Shown here one piece after another: positions 17,354 to 26,046 of a stretch of DNA of 64,000 bases (the stretch's first letter is position 1; every line of letters starts with the position of its first letter). The stretch covers positions 434,001 to 498,000 of the forward strand of contig NZ_BMNZ01000001.1 in assembly GCF_014646815.1 (NCBI RefSeq), read 5' to 3'. A program made the position numbers and the translations under genes. The DNA comes from Terrabacter tumescens. GTDB lineage: Bacteria > Actinomycetota > Actinomycetes > Actinomycetales > Dermatophilaceae. The notes beneath the pieces were generated by a model. It saw only the letters and a program-made list of their open reading frames with translations, searched no databases and was not told where the DNA came from.

Positions 17354-18520
17354 GTGCACGTGATCATCGCCCCGGACTGCTACACCGGCACCCTCACCGC
17401 CTCCCAGGCCGCGGCCGCCATGGCCGACGGCTGGGCCCGCACGGCGCCGGGCGACCGCCTGACCCTCGTGCCCCTCTCCGACGGCGGCCCGGGCTTCGTC
17501 GACGTCCTCGCCGAGAACCTCGACGGAGAGGTCCACGCGGTCGTGACGACCGACCCGCTGGGTCGCGAGGTGCCCGGCACCATCCTGCTGACGACCGGCG
17601 CGGGTGGGCGCACGGCATACGTGGAGTCGGCCCAGGCGGCCGGGCTGCACCTGCTCGCGCCCGACGAGCGCAACCCGACGCGCACCTCGACGACCGGCGT
17701 CGGGACGCTCGTCCTCGCCGCGCTCGACGCCGGCGCCCGACGCATCGTCATCGGTCTCGGCGGGTCCGGCACGAACGACGCCGGGGCGGGCCTCCTCGCC
17801 GCGCTCGGGGTCGGCCCGGCAGCCAGGCTCGGCCAGGGCGGACTGGCGCTCGGGGCGACGACGCCGGACGACGTCGCCGGGCTCGACGCCGCCCGCGACC
17901 GGCTCCGCGGCGTCGACCTCGTCATCGCGAGCGACGTCGACTCGCCGCTGCTCGGGCTCAAGGGTGCCAGCGCCGTCTTCGCGCCCCAGAAGGGCGCCTC
18001 GGAGGAGGACGCGCAGCGCCTCGAGAACGCCCTCGGCCACTTCGCGAGCGTCGTGGCGCGCGTGCGGCCGCCGGCCAAGGACCTCCTCACCGGCACGCTG
18101 CTCAAGCCCGAGCGTGAGCCCGGTGCGGGCGCGGCCGGGGGACTCGGCTACGCCCTGCACCTGCTCGGTGCCCGCCGCGTCTCCGGGGTTGAGGCAGTGC
18201 TCGACGCGGTCGGCTTCGTCGATCTCGTGGCCTCTGCGGACCTCGTCGTCACGGGGGAGGGCACCTTCGACTGGCAGTCCCTCCGCGGCAAGGTCGTCGT
18301 CGGCGTCGCCGAGGCGGCCGCCCGCGTCGGGGTCCCCGTCATCGCCGTTCCCGGCCAGTCGCTCGTCGGCCGGCGCGAGGCCATGACGGCCGGCCTGTCA
18401 GGGGTGTATGCCGTCGCCGAGCGCCCCGACCAGGTGGCGGCATCGCTCGCCGAACCGGCCGCCCGCCTCGCCGAGCGGACCGCACGCGTCGCCCGCACGT
18501 GGTCGCCGTCCGCGCCCTGA
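17354..18520 (+). CDS. glycerate kinase
   Basis: The product is 388 residues of the GarK/GlxK family, which phosphorylates D-glycerate with ATP. Visible family segments are IIAPDCYTGTLTASQAA at the N-terminus, PLSDGGPGFVDVL, GLGGSGTNDAGAGLLAALG and the C-terminal VVTGEGTFDWQSLRGKVVVGVA. The start is GTG at 17354; a second in-frame GTG lies two codons later. It is divergent from nadA. In M. tuberculosis the corresponding gene (Rv2205c) also neighbours erpA (Rv2204c), as here. Confidence 0.92.
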   Translation: MHVIIAPDCYTGTLTASQAAAAMADGWARTAPGDRLTLVPLSDGGPGFVDVLAENLDGEVHAVVTTDPLGREVPGTILLTTGAGGRTAYVESAQAAGLHLLAPDERNPTRTSTTGVGTLVLAALDAGARRIVIGLGGSGTNDAGAGLLAALGVGPAARLGQGGLALGATTPDDVAGLDAARDRLRGVDLVIASDVDSPLLGLKGASAVFAPQKGASEEDAQRLENALGHFASVVARVRPPAKDLLTGTLLKPEREPGAGAAGGLGYALHLLGARRVSGVEAVLDAVGFVDLVASADLVVTGEGTFDWQSLRGKVVVGVAEAAARVGVPVIAVPGQSLVGRREAMTAGLSGVYAVAERPDQVAASLAEPAARLAERTARVARTWSPSAP

Positions 18521-18650
18521 GGTGTCCGATCCGGGGGAGGATGCGCGGTTCCGGCGGTGCCCGACGTATCCTTGGAAGCGCCGGGAACACATCCGGCGCG
18601 GCATGGGTTCTCACCTCTGACCCATGTTCCACGACGTGAAGGACCAACAC

Positions 18651-19028
18651 ATGAGTGTCGAGACGAACGCATCTGCAGCCGAGGTTCAGACCGAGGCTCC
18701 CGCCCACGGTGTCGTCCTGACGGACGTCGCGGCCACGAAGGTCAAGAGCCTGCTCGAGCAGGAGGGTCGTGACGACCTCCGCCTGCGCGTCGGTGTCCAG
18801 CCCGGCGGCTGCTCGGGCCTGATCTACCAGCTCTACTTCGACGAGCGCAGCCTCGACGGTGACCTCGTCCGCGACTTCGACGGTGTCGAGGTCGTCGTCG
18901 ACCGCATGAGCTCCCCCTACCTCGAGGGCGCCACGATCGACTTCGCCGACACGATCGAGAAGCAGGGCTTCACCATCGACAACCCCAACGCGGGCAGCAG
19001 CTGCGCCTGCGGCGACTCCTTCAGCTGA
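18651..19028 (+). CDS. erpA: iron-sulfur cluster insertion protein, ErpA/IscA A-type carrier
   Basis: This carrier delivers Fe-S clusters to apo-proteins. The product is 125 residues with the three conserved cysteines of A-type proteins: one in QPGGCSGLIY and the C-terminal pair in SSCACGDSF. The N-terminal 25 residues are variable. I chose ATG at 18651 with a weak AAGGA upstream; an ATG at 18624 would add nine residues with no support. Clients nearby that need Fe-S clusters include NadA and the Rieske protein QcrA. Confidence 0.93.
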   Translation: MSVETNASAAEVQTEAPAHGVVLTDVAATKVKSLLEQEGRDDLRLRVGVQPGGCSGLIYQLYFDERSLDGDLVRDFDGVEVVVDRMSSPYLEGATIDFADTIEKQGFTIDNPNAGSSCACGDSFS

Positions 19029-19050
19029 GCCGCACCGCACCACGCACGTC

Positions 19051-19082
19051 CGAAGGGCCCGACCGCACGGTCGGGCCCTTCG
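19051..19082 (+). terminator. erpA terminator
   Basis: A GC-rich stem of about 14 bp (CGAAGGGCCCGACC with its complement) has a 4-nt loop and follows the erpA stop. Confidence 0.75.
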
Positions 19083-19112
19083 TCGTCCCTGGCCATCGTC
19101 GTCCCCGCCCCT

Positions 19113-19148
19113 CGTCGTCCCGGCTGCGTCGTCCCGGCTGCGTCGTCC
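19113..19148. repeat. tandem 14-bp repeat
   Basis: CGTCGTCCCGGCTG occurs twice head to tail (19113-19126, 19127-19140), then a partial third copy CGTCGTCC. It lies in the erpA-adoK gap about 30 bp before the adoK -10. Confidence 0.7.
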
Positions 19149-19180
19149 AAGGCCTGCGTGGGAGGCAGCTCGCAGGCGGG

Positions 19181-19186
19181 TAGGTT
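19181..19186 (+). promoter_or_regulatory. -10 hexamer of predicted leaderless adoK promoter
   Basis: TAGGTT followed by 6 nt and GTG at 19193. Confidence 0.5.
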
Positions 19187-19192
19187 CGTCCC

Positions 19193-20179
19193 GTGCAGAT
19201 CGCCATCACCGGTTCCATCGCCACCGACCACCTCATGACCTTCGACGGGCTCTTCGCCGACTCCCTCGTCGTCGAACAGCTCGACAAGATCTCGCTGTCG
19301 TTCCTGACGTCCGACCTCCAGGTCCGCCGGGGTGGGGTCGCCGCGAACATCGCGTTCGGCATGGCCAACCTCGGCCAGCGCCCGCTGCTCGTCGGCGCGG
19401 TCGGTGAGGACTTCACCGACTACCGCAGCTGGCTGGAGCGCCACGGCGTCGACTGCGGGGCGGTGCACTACTCCGAGTCCCAGCACACGGCGCGCTTCAT
19501 CTGCACCACCGACAAGGACATGGCCCAGATCGCGACGTTCTACGCCGGCGCGATGAGCGAGGCCCGCGACATCGAGCTCGCCCCGGTCGCCCAGCGCGTC
19601 GGTGGGCTCGACCTCGTCGTCGTCGGCGCCAACGACCCGGAGGCGATGATCCGCCACTCCGACGAGTGCCGCAGCCGCGGCATCCCCTTCGCGGCCGACC
19701 CCTCGCAGCAGCTGGCCTTCTGCGACGGTCCCACGATCGCCCGTCTCATCGACGGCGCCGAGTACCTCTTCACCAACGAGTACGAGAGCCATCTCGCCTG
19801 CCAGAAGACCGGCTGGTCCGAGGACGAGCTCGCCGACCGCGTCCGCGTGCAGGTCAAGACGCGCGGCAAGGACGGCGTCACGGTCCGCGTCCGCGGCGAG
19901 GAGCCGGTCGAGGTCGGCATCGCCCGCGAGGTGCGCAAGGCAGACCCGACGGGTGTCGGCGACGCCTTCCGCGCCGGTTTCCTCACCGGCCTCGCCGTCG
20001 ACCTCCCGGTCCGTCGCTGCGCCGAGCTCGGCTCGATGCTCGCGACGTACGTCATCGAGACCGTCGGCACCCAGGAGTACGTCCTCGGCAAGGAGCGCTT
20101 CCTCGAGCGGCTCGCCGAGGCCTACGGACCCGAGTCGGCCGCCGAGATCGGCCCCCACCTGTCCTGCCCGCGGCCGTGA
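19193..20179 (+). CDS. adoK: adenosine kinase, actinobacterial PfkB type
   Basis: The product is 328 residues. It closely resembles the mycobacterial adenosine kinase AdoK (Rv2202c): the N-terminal TGSIATDHLM, the RRGGVAANIAFGMANLG segment, TTDKDMAQIATFYAGAMSEAR, GANDPEAM, and the C-terminal PfkB signature DPTGVGDAFRAGF with the catalytic Asp. These proteins phosphorylate adenosine to AMP in purine salvage and are ribokinase-like rather than related to eukaryotic adenosine kinase. A GTG start and leaderless -10 fix the N-terminus. Confidence 0.9.
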   Translation: MQIAITGSIATDHLMTFDGLFADSLVVEQLDKISLSFLTSDLQVRRGGVAANIAFGMANLGQRPLLVGAVGEDFTDYRSWLERHGVDCGAVHYSESQHTARFICTTDKDMAQIATFYAGAMSEARDIELAPVAQRVGGLDLVVVGANDPEAMIRHSDECRSRGIPFAADPSQQLAFCDGPTIARLIDGAEYLFTNEYESHLACQKTGWSEDELADRVRVQVKTRGKDGVTVRVRGEEPVEVGIAREVRKADPTGVGDAFRAGFLTGLAVDLPVRRCAELGSMLATYVIETVGTQEYVLGKERFLERLAEAYGPESAAEIGPHLSCPRP

Positions 20180-20230
20180 CCCCGCAGCCCACCGGGCGCT
20201 GACGGCGCGCCCCCGAGACCGGAGCCGTCC

Positions 20231-20905
20231 GTGCCCACGCCGCCGCCGCCCACCCCCTGGGACTTCGCGCTCGAGCGCGTGCCGCCGGGGGAGGACCTCA
20301 TCGGCATCGGCGCCGACCTCGAGGTCGCAACCCTCTTCGAGGCCTACTCCGTCGGAGTGTTCCCGATGGGTATCGGCGACCACGGGGCCGAGCCGATCGG
20401 CTGGTGGTCACCCGACCCTCGCGGCATCCTGCGCCCGCGCGAGCTCAAGGTGAGCCGCTCGCTGCGCAAGGCGGCCGCCCACTTCGAGGTGCGCGTCGAC
20501 ACCGACTTCCGGTCGGTCGTCGAGCACTGCGCCGCGCCGGACCGGGACGGGCGCTGGATCACGCCGGAGATCGCCGACGCCTACGTCGAGCTCCACGAGG
20601 CCGGGTGGGCCCACTCCATCGAGACGTGGCAGGACGGCGAGCTGGTCGGGGGCCTCTACGGCGTCGCGATCGGTGGTCTCTTCGCCGGGGAGTCGATGTT
20701 CCACCACGTCCGGGACGCCTCGAAGGTCGCCCTCGTCGGACTGCGCGACCTGCTTCTCGCCGACGGGGACCCCCGCCGCCTCGTCGACGTCCAGTGGCAG
20801 ACGCCGCACCTCGCGACGCTGGGGGTGCGCGAGGTGCCGCGCGACGAGTACCTCGCGATCCTGCCGACCGTGCTCAGGGCGCCCCTGCCGGCGTGCTGGG
20901 CCTGA
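20231..20905 (+). CDS. aat: leucyl/phenylalanyl-tRNA--protein transferase
   Basis: This enzyme transfers Leu or Phe from aminoacyl-tRNA to N-terminal Arg/Lys of proteins, creating an N-end rule degron. The product is 224 residues. Characteristic segments are LIGIGADLEVATLFEAYSVG, FPMG, GWWSPDPRGIL, RWITPEIADAYVELHEAGWAHSIE, and GLYGVAIGGLFAGESMFH. It starts with GTG 51 nt after adoK. Its last 32 nt overlap the 3' end of the convergent tusA-like gene. Confidence 0.93.
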   Translation: MPTPPPPTPWDFALERVPPGEDLIGIGADLEVATLFEAYSVGVFPMGIGDHGAEPIGWWSPDPRGILRPRELKVSRSLRKAAAHFEVRVDTDFRSVVEHCAAPDRDGRWITPEIADAYVELHEAGWAHSIETWQDGELVGGLYGVAIGGLFAGESMFHHVRDASKVALVGLRDLLLADGDPRRLVDVQWQTPHLATLGVREVPRDEYLAILPTVLRAPLPACWA

Positions 20906-21134
20906 CCACCTCGACCACGTATGCCGCGTGGCCGGCCTCCGCGCGCGCCTCGACGAAGCGGTGGCCGCGCATCCGGCACCACGCGGGGATGTCGTGCGCT
21001 GCCGCCGGGTCGGTGGCCAGCACGGTCACGACCCGCACTCCGGGGCGCTCGGCCACGACACGGGCCAGCCGGATGACGGGCAGCGGGCAGCGCTCGCCGC
21101 GGGCGTCGACGACCGCCTCGTCGTCGGCGCTCAT
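20874..21134 (-). CDS. TusA-family sulfur carrier protein
   Basis: The product is 86 residues with the TusA/SirA motif DARGERCPLPVIRLA, whose cysteine in CPxP carries the persulfide. The rest fits the beta-alpha-beta-alpha fold. A second cysteine (AWCRMRGH) is in the common downstream position. The ATG overlaps the stop of the cysteine desulfurase-like gene (ATGA), so the pair are co-translated and presumably partners in sulfur transfer. The 3' end overlaps aat on the opposite strand. Confidence 0.88.
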   Translation of the reverse strand: MSADDEAVVDARGERCPLPVIRLARVVAERPGVRVVTVLATDPAAAHDIPAWCRMRGHRFVEARAEAGHAAYVVEVVRPSTPAGAP

Positions 21135-22414
21135 AGGTCACCGACGCCGAGCCGGTCGCGGACGCCGCCGACCGTCGGGGCGATGGCGGCCGCGAACGCC
21201 GCGACGTCGTCGACCAGGCCGGGGGAGACCGCGGGCAGGGGGAGGGTGACGCGGACGTTGCCGTGGGTCAGCACCCCCATCGCCGCGAGCACGTGGCTGG
21301 GCTCGAGGGTGCTCGACGTGCAGGCCGAGCCGCTCGCCACGGCGTAGCCCGCAGCGTCGAAGGCGTCGACGAGGGCCTCACCGTCGACGTAGAGGCTCGA
21401 GAAGGTGACGACGTGGGGGAGCCGGTCCTCGGGATCACCGACGACCTCGGTGTCGGGGACGGCCGCGGCTGCCGACCGGATGTCGTCGACGAGGCCCCGG
21501 GCGACCCCGGCGTCGTCCGCCCGTGTGGCCGCCGTCTGCTGCCACGCCTCCGCCGCCGCGAGAACGAGCGGCACCCAGGGCGTGACGTCCGTGCGCCCGT
21601 GCTCGACGTCGGCCCGCGCCTGCGACCACTGCCACCGCACCCCCTCGCGCACGACGAGCACGCCGAGCGGCGGCCCACCCCACGAGCGCGCGTCGCCCAC
21701 GAGGACGTCCCACGCGGTCGGCACGTCGTCGCGTCCCAGCGACGCCATCGCGTCGACCACGAGAGGTGTGCCGTGGGCGGCGGCCACCTCCCGCGCCGCC
21801 TCGAGCGGCTGCCGGGTGCCGACCTCGCCGTTCGCACTCTGCAGGACCGCGACGACGCCGCCCGGCGCCGACAGGGCCGCCTCCCAGCTTTCGAGGTCGA
21901 GCCGCCCCGTCGGGTCGACGGCCACCTCGGCGAGCAGCGACGGGTCGTCGGCCGCCGCGGCACGGGCCCGACCGGGCACGAGGATCGCGGAGTGCTCCAC
22001 CGCGGAGGCCACGGTGCGTGCCCCACGCCGGCGGGCCGCATACGCCATCCCGTCGACGGCCCGCTCCAGCGCCGTGGGACCGCTGGGCAGGAAGCTCACC
22101 TCACCGGGTCGCACGCCGAGCCCCGCGGCCACCACCTCACGCGACCGGTCGAGCAGCGCCCGGGCCCGGCGCCCCTCGACGTGCAGCCGGGCGGGGTCGG
22201 CCCACCCGACGTCGACCGCGGCGAGGAGGGTGTCCCGGGCGACCGGGTGGAGCGGGCCGGAGGCGGCGTCGAGCAGCCGGCGCGCGCCCGACGCGGAGGT
22301 CTGTCGTGGGTCTTGTCGAGGGTTGTCGGGGAGCCCGCTCGACCCACGCTTGGAGCCTCCGTGCGGGGCTGCAGGGGCGGGTCCAACGTTCGTGCCCGGA
22401 TCGTGACTGACCAC
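21131..22414 (-). CDS. cysteine desulfurase-like class-V aminotransferase lacking the PLP lysine
   Basis: The product is 427 residues with the NifS/IscS fold order: SAVEHSAILVP, QSANGEVGTRQPL (cofactor-contact region), DAMASLGR, and the catalytic-loop SGSACTSST with Cys365. Where these enzymes have S-x-H-K with the lysine that binds PLP, this protein reads DARSWGGPPLG, with Arg243-Ser244 in place of His-Lys. The first 45 residues are a low-complexity extension. It is coupled to the tusA-like gene and divergent from ctaC. It may be a sulfur-transfer protein without desulfurase activity, or it may bind PLP differently. Confidence 0.85.
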   Translation of the reverse strand: MVSHDPGTNVGPAPAAPHGGSKRGSSGLPDNPRQDPRQTSASGARRLLDAASGPLHPVARDTLLAAVDVGWADPARLHVEGRRARALLDRSREVVAAGLGVRPGEVSFLPSGPTALERAVDGMAYAARRRGARTVASAVEHSAILVPGRARAAAADDPSLLAEVAVDPTGRLDLESWEAALSAPGGVVAVLQSANGEVGTRQPLEAAREVAAAHGTPLVVDAMASLGRDDVPTAWDVLVGDARSWGGPPLGVLVVREGVRWQWSQARADVEHGRTDVTPWVPLVLAAAEAWQQTAATRADDAGVARGLVDDIRSAAAAVPDTEVVGDPEDRLPHVVTFSSLYVDGEALVDAFDAAGYAVASGSACTSSTLEPSHVLAAMGVLTHGNVRVTLPLPAVSPGLVDDVAAFAAAIAPTVGGVRDRLGVGDL

Positions 22415-22420
22415 TCCGCA

Positions 22421-22426
22421 ACGTTA
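22421..22426 (-). promoter_or_regulatory. -10 hexamer of predicted leaderless desulfurase-like promoter
   Basis: TAACGT followed by 6 nt and GTG at 22414. Confidence 0.45.
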
Positions 22427-22461
22427 GCCGCCCCCTGCGGACAGCGTGACGAGTGGGACGG

Positions 22462-22467
22462 TAGGGT
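22462..22467 (+). promoter_or_regulatory. -10 hexamer of the ctaC-ctaD-ctaF operon
   Basis: TAGGGT is followed by 6 nt and a GTG at 22474 that opens a very short reading frame. The ctaC start lies about 85 nt further on. Confidence 0.5.
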
Positions 22468-22473
22468 TGCGCC

Positions 22474-22500
22474 GTGGGCCTTGCTGCCCAGACGGTTTGA
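22474..22500 (+). CDS. possible 8-codon leader peptide before ctaC
   Basis: GTG at 22474 sits exactly at the predicted transcription start and reads MGLAAQTV then TGA. It would be translated as a leaderless mini-ORF and would place a terminating ribosome about 60 nt before the ctaC start. There is no direct coding evidence beyond position. Confidence 0.25.
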   Translation: MGLAAQTV

Positions 22501-22558
22501 CGTGAACACGTTCGACGCGCGCCCTGCGCGCCCACGTACGGAACGAAAGGTGCACCTG

Positions 22559-23485
22559 GTGCCTGAGCACGAAGACACCCCAGCGGCTTCGCCGGTGGTG
22601 ACGACGCCCGTAGGCGGGACCGGGCGGCGACGCACGGGACTTCGCATCGCGGGGATCGCCGGCCTCGCGGCACTGGCCCTCGGCGGTTGCCAGGGGCAGG
22701 TGTCCAACGGATTCCTGCCGAACGTGGTTTCGGACAGCGGCCGGCGGGTCACGGACCTGTGGGTCGGCAGCTGGATCGCCGTTCTGAGCGTCGGCGTCAT
22801 CACGTGGGGCCTGATGCTCTACGCCGCCGTCCGCTTCCGCAAGCGCAAGGGCGACGAGACGCTCCCCGTCCAGCTGCGCTACAACGTGCCGATGGAGCTG
22901 CTCTACACCGTCATCCCGGTGTTCATGGTCGCCGTCTTCTTCTACTACACCGCGCGCGACGAGGCCGCCCTCGTCGACACGAGCACCAAGAAGGACCTCA
23001 CGGTCAGCGTCGTGGCCAAGCAGTGGAGCTGGGACTTCAACTACGTCGACTCCAACGTCCACGAGACCGGCGTGCACACCGAGCTCGACGGCACCACCGG
23101 TAAGCGGGCCCAGATGCCCGTGCTCTACCTGCCGGTCAACAAGCGAGTCGAGTTCGTCCTCAACGCCCGTGACGTCATCCACAGCTTCTGGGTGCCGTCG
23201 TTCATGATGAAGATGGACATGCTCCCTGGCAGGACCAACAAGTTCCAGCTGACCCCGACCCAGGTCGGCACGTTCCAGGGCAAGTGTGCCGAGCTCTGCG
23301 GTGCCTACCACTCGCAGATGCTCTTCATGGTCAAGGTCGTCCCGCAGGCCGAGTACGACCAGGAGATGGCACGCCTGAAGTCCATCGGCAACGAGGGCCT
23401 CATCCCCGTCGACGTCAGCCGCGAGGAGATGGTCCCCGGTGACGCCAACAAGATCCCCGCACCAGCTCGCACCGGGAGCAACTGA
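22559..23485 (+). CDS. ctaC: cytochrome c oxidase (aa3) subunit II
   Basis: This subunit receives electrons from cytochrome c at the CuA centre and passes them to subunit I. The product is 308 residues. There is an N-terminal lipoprotein-type signal ending ALALGGC, two transmembrane helices, then the CuA domain with C243-AEL-C247-GAYH251-SQM254. GTG at 22559 has GAAAGG 8 nt upstream; GTGs at 22502 and 22550 are in frame alternatives. It ends in a TGATG overlap with ctaD. Confidence 0.95.
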   Translation: MPEHEDTPAASPVVTTPVGGTGRRRTGLRIAGIAGLAALALGGCQGQVSNGFLPNVVSDSGRRVTDLWVGSWIAVLSVGVITWGLMLYAAVRFRKRKGDETLPVQLRYNVPMELLYTVIPVFMVAVFFYYTARDEAALVDTSTKKDLTVSVVAKQWSWDFNYVDSNVHETGVHTELDGTTGKRAQMPVLYLPVNKRVEFVLNARDVIHSFWVPSFMMKMDMLPGRTNKFQLTPTQVGTFQGKCAELCGAYHSQMLFMVKVVPQAEYDQEMARLKSIGNEGLIPVDVSREEMVPGDANKIPAPARTGSN

Positions 23486-25248
23486 TGACATCCGCAACGC
23501 TCAACCGTGAGGCGCAGGCCCCGGGCATGACTGCCGCGCGGCCACGCCCGGCCAAGGGCCAGACGTTCGTCAAGTGGGTGACGACGACCGACCACAAGGT
23601 CATCGGCAACCTCTACTTCATCACTTCGTTCGTCTTCTTCCTGCTCGGTGGCCTGATGGCGCTGCTGATCCGCGCCGAGCTGATGGCGCCGGGTCTGCAG
23701 ATCGTCGACAACCCGGAGCAGTACAACCAGCTCTTCACGATGCACGGCACGATCATGCTGCTGCTCTTCGCGACGCCGCTGTTCGCCGGCTTCGCCAACG
23801 CCGTGATGCCGCTGCAGATCGGCGCGCCGGACGTCGCGTTCCCGCGCCTGAACATGTTCGCGTACTGGCTCTACCTCTTCGGTGGCCTCATCGCGTCGGT
23901 GGGCTTCCTGACGCCCCAGGGTGCCGCCGCCTTCGGCTGGTTCGCCTACGCCCCGCTGTCGGACGTGAGCTACTCGCCCGGCGTGGGTGGTGACCTGTGG
24001 GTCTTCGGTCTCGCGCTCGGTGGTTTCGGCACGATCCTGGGTGCGGTCAACTTCATCACGACGATCATCTGCCTCCGCGCGCCCGGCATGACGATGTTCC
24101 GCATGCCGATCTTCACGTGGACCGTGCTGATCACCTCGCTGCTGGCGATCCTCGTCTTCCCGATCCTCGCGGCGGCGCTGTTCGCGCTCGGTGGTGACCG
24201 GCGGTTCGGGATGCACATCTTCGACCCGGAGAACAACGGGGCGATGCTGTGGCAGCACCTGTTCTGGTTCTTCGGGCACCCAGAGGTCTACATCATCGCG
24301 CTGCCGTTCTTCGGCATCATCAGCGAGGTGCTGCCGGTCTTCTCCCGCAAGCCGATCTTCGGCTACAAGACCCTCGTGTTCGCCACGATCGCCATTGCGG
24401 CGCTGTCGGCGAGTGTCTGGGCGCACCACATGTACGTCACCGGACAAGTGCTCCTACCGTTCTTCTCCGTCATGACGATGCTCATCGCGGTGCCGACCGG
24501 GGTGAAGTTCTTCAACTGGATCGGCACGATGTGGGGCGGCAAGGTCGTCATGGCCACCCCGATGCTGTGGGCGATGGGCTTCCTCGTCACCTTCCTCTTC
24601 GGTGGCCTGACCGGCGTCATCCTCGCCAGCCCGGCGCTCGACTTCCACCTGTCCGACAGCTACTTCATCGTCGCGCACTTCCACTACACCGTCTTCGGCA
24701 CTGTGGTCTTCGCGATGTTCGCCGGCTACTACTTCTGGTGGCCCAAGCTGACCGGCCGGATGCTGGATGAGCGACTCGGCAAGATCCACTTCTGGATGCT
24801 GTTCATCGGCTTCCACACGACCTTCCTGATCCAGCACTGGCTCGGCGTCGAGGGCATGGCCCGCCGCTACGCCGACTACCTGCCCGAGGAGGGCTTCCAA
24901 GCCGCCAACATCGTGTCGAGCCTCGGCTCGTTCCTGCTCGGTGCGTCGATGATCCCGTTCGCCTACAACGTGTGGAAGACGTGGCGCAAGGCCCCGCTCG
25001 TGGAGTCCGACGACCCGTGGGGCTACGGCGCCTCGCTCGAGTGGGCCACCTCGTGCCCGCCGCCGCGCCACAACTTCACCTCACTGCCGCGGATCCGCTC
25101 CGAGCGCCCGGCGTTCGACCTGCACCACCCCGAGGCCGCGTCAGGCGTCGCGCCCGTCGCCGACCAGGGCACCCTCGTCCAGGTCATGGGGCCGGCCGAC
25201 GTCGCCCGGGCCGAGACAGCCGCCACCACCGAGAAGCGTGAGGACTGA
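23485..25248 (+). CDS. ctaD: cytochrome c oxidase (aa3) subunit I
   Basis: This is the catalytic haem-copper subunit that reduces O2 and pumps protons. The product is 587 residues with twelve expected helices. Haem and CuB ligand motifs are visible: [10 protein letters not shown] (haem a His), [14 protein letters not shown] (CuB His and cross-linked Tyr), WAHHMYVTG (CuB His pair) and HFHYTVFG (haem a3/haem a His). The ATG overlaps the ctaC stop by one base. The cytoplasmic C-terminal tail is about 70 residues and actinobacterial in style. Confidence 0.97.
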   Translation: MTSATLNREAQAPGMTAARPRPAKGQTFVKWVTTTDHKVIGNLYFITSFVFFLLGGLMALLIRAELMAPGLQIVDNPEQYNQLFTMHGTIMLLLFATPLFAGFANAVMPLQIGAPDVAFPRLNMFAYWLYLFGGLIASVGFLTPQGAAAFGWFAYAPLSDVSYSPGVGGDLWVFGLALGGFGTILGAVNFITTIICLRAPGMTMFRMPIFTWTVLITSLLAILVFPILAAALFALGGDRRFGMHIFDPENNGAMLWQHLFWFFGHPEVYIIALPFFGIISEVLPVFSRKPIFGYKTLVFATIAIAALSASVWAHHMYVTGQVLLPFFSVMTMLIAVPTGVKFFNWIGTMWGGKVVMATPMLWAMGFLVTFLFGGLTGVILASPALDFHLSDSYFIVAHFHYTVFGTVVFAMFAGYYFWWPKLTGRMLDERLGKIHFWMLFIGFHTTFLIQHWLGVEGMARRYADYLPEEGFQAANIVSSLGSFLLGASMIPFAYNVWKTWRKAPLVESDDPWGYGASLEWATSCPPPRHNFTSLPRIRSERPAFDLHHPEAASGVAPVADQGTLVQVMGPADVARAETAATTEKRED

Positions 25249-25251
25249 CCG

Positions 25252-25653
25252 ATGCGCGTCGAGACCAAGCTCTTCCTCTACCTGGTCGGGTTCTTCGTCC
25301 CCGTCACGCTGATCTACGGCTTCTGGACCAAGTGGCAGGAGCCGATCGGCGTCATCGCACTGCTGCTCTCGGCGCTGCTGTTCGCGCTCACGGGCTTTTT
25401 CCTCTGGATGACGGGCAAGAAGCTGGCGCTCCGCCCCGAGGACAACACTGCCGGTGAGATCGAGGACGCCGAGGGCAACTACGGCTACTTCGTCGCCAGC
25501 TCGTGGACGCCGCTGTGGCTCGCGGCCTCCGGCGCGGTGATGTTCGCCGGGCTCGCGATCGGCTGGTGGCTCTTCATCATCGGTGCGATGTTCGCCATCG
25601 TCGCCGTGTGCCTCTGGGTGTTCGAGTCCTTCTCGGGCGAGTACTCCATCTGA
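25252..25653 (+). CDS. ctaF: cytochrome c oxidase subunit IV, actinobacterial type
   Basis: The product is 133 residues with about four membrane helices: one pair near the N-terminus (LFLYLVGFFVPVTLIYGFW, then VIALLLSALLFALTGFFLWM) and a second pair after the acidic GEIEDAEGNYGYF linker. This matches the small subunit IV of actinobacterial aa3 oxidases (CtaF, Rv2199c type). It starts 3 nt after the ctaD stop and is followed by a very long hairpin terminator, so it closes the ctaC-D-F operon. Confidence 0.9.
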   Translation: MRVETKLFLYLVGFFVPVTLIYGFWTKWQEPIGVIALLLSALLFALTGFFLWMTGKKLALRPEDNTAGEIEDAEGNYGYFVASSWTPLWLAASGAVMFAGLAIGWWLFIIGAMFAIVAVCLWVFESFSGEYSI

Positions 25654-25666
25654 CCCTCGCTCACGC

Positions 25667-25707
25667 ACGACGAAGGGCCCCGGTCGACGACCGGGGCCCT
25701 TCGTCGT
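25667..25707 (+). terminator. cta operon terminator, very long stem
   Basis: Arms of up to 20 bp (25667-25686 with 25688-25707) are perfectly complementary with almost no loop. Confidence 0.8.
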
Positions 25708-25757
25708 GCTCGTCTCGTGCGCGTCGGGGGAGTGGTGGACCCTGCCCCGGACAGCGG

Positions 25758-25786
25758 GAAGGGGAAGGCCGTCGGCCTTCCCCTTC
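25758..25786. terminator. second terminator-like hairpin
   Basis: Perfect 13-bp arms (GAAGGGGAAGGCC and complement) with a GTC loop lie 50 bp after the first terminator. It may act as a backup terminator for the cta operon or end a separate transcript in the gap. Confidence 0.65.
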
Positions 25787-25796
25787 GATCCGAACC

Positions 25797-26035
25797 CGGG
25801 CCTTCACGGCCCGTGCGGCTCGCAGTGCGATCGTGTGGGAGAGAACATCCGGTGCGCACCTCCATCCGATCGGTTGAGCGGTACCTCGACCGTAACTCCG
25901 CCGTGAGGCGACGTAAAGGGGCACTTCGGCCGCACCCGACAAAGCGTCTTGGATGCGAGACGCCGTCCGCAGAGGGTCCTGCGGGGCGGCCACCGGAGCC
26001 TGGACCACGGTCCCAGGGTGCGGCCCCAGGCTTCC
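25797..26035. other. hairpin-rich 240-bp intergenic block, possible structured RNA
   Basis: No convincing gene is present. Four hairpins occur: 25797-25802/25808-25813, 25944-25949/25958-25963, 25967-25972/25979-25984 and 25995-26003/26026-26035 (9 bp with one bulge). The segment between 25815 and 25925 is less GC-rich than its surroundings. I could not match it to RNase P RNA, tmRNA, 6S RNA, SRP RNA or a riboswitch class. The strand is unknown. Confidence 0.4.
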
Positions 26036-26046
26036 AGTGAGCCCGT

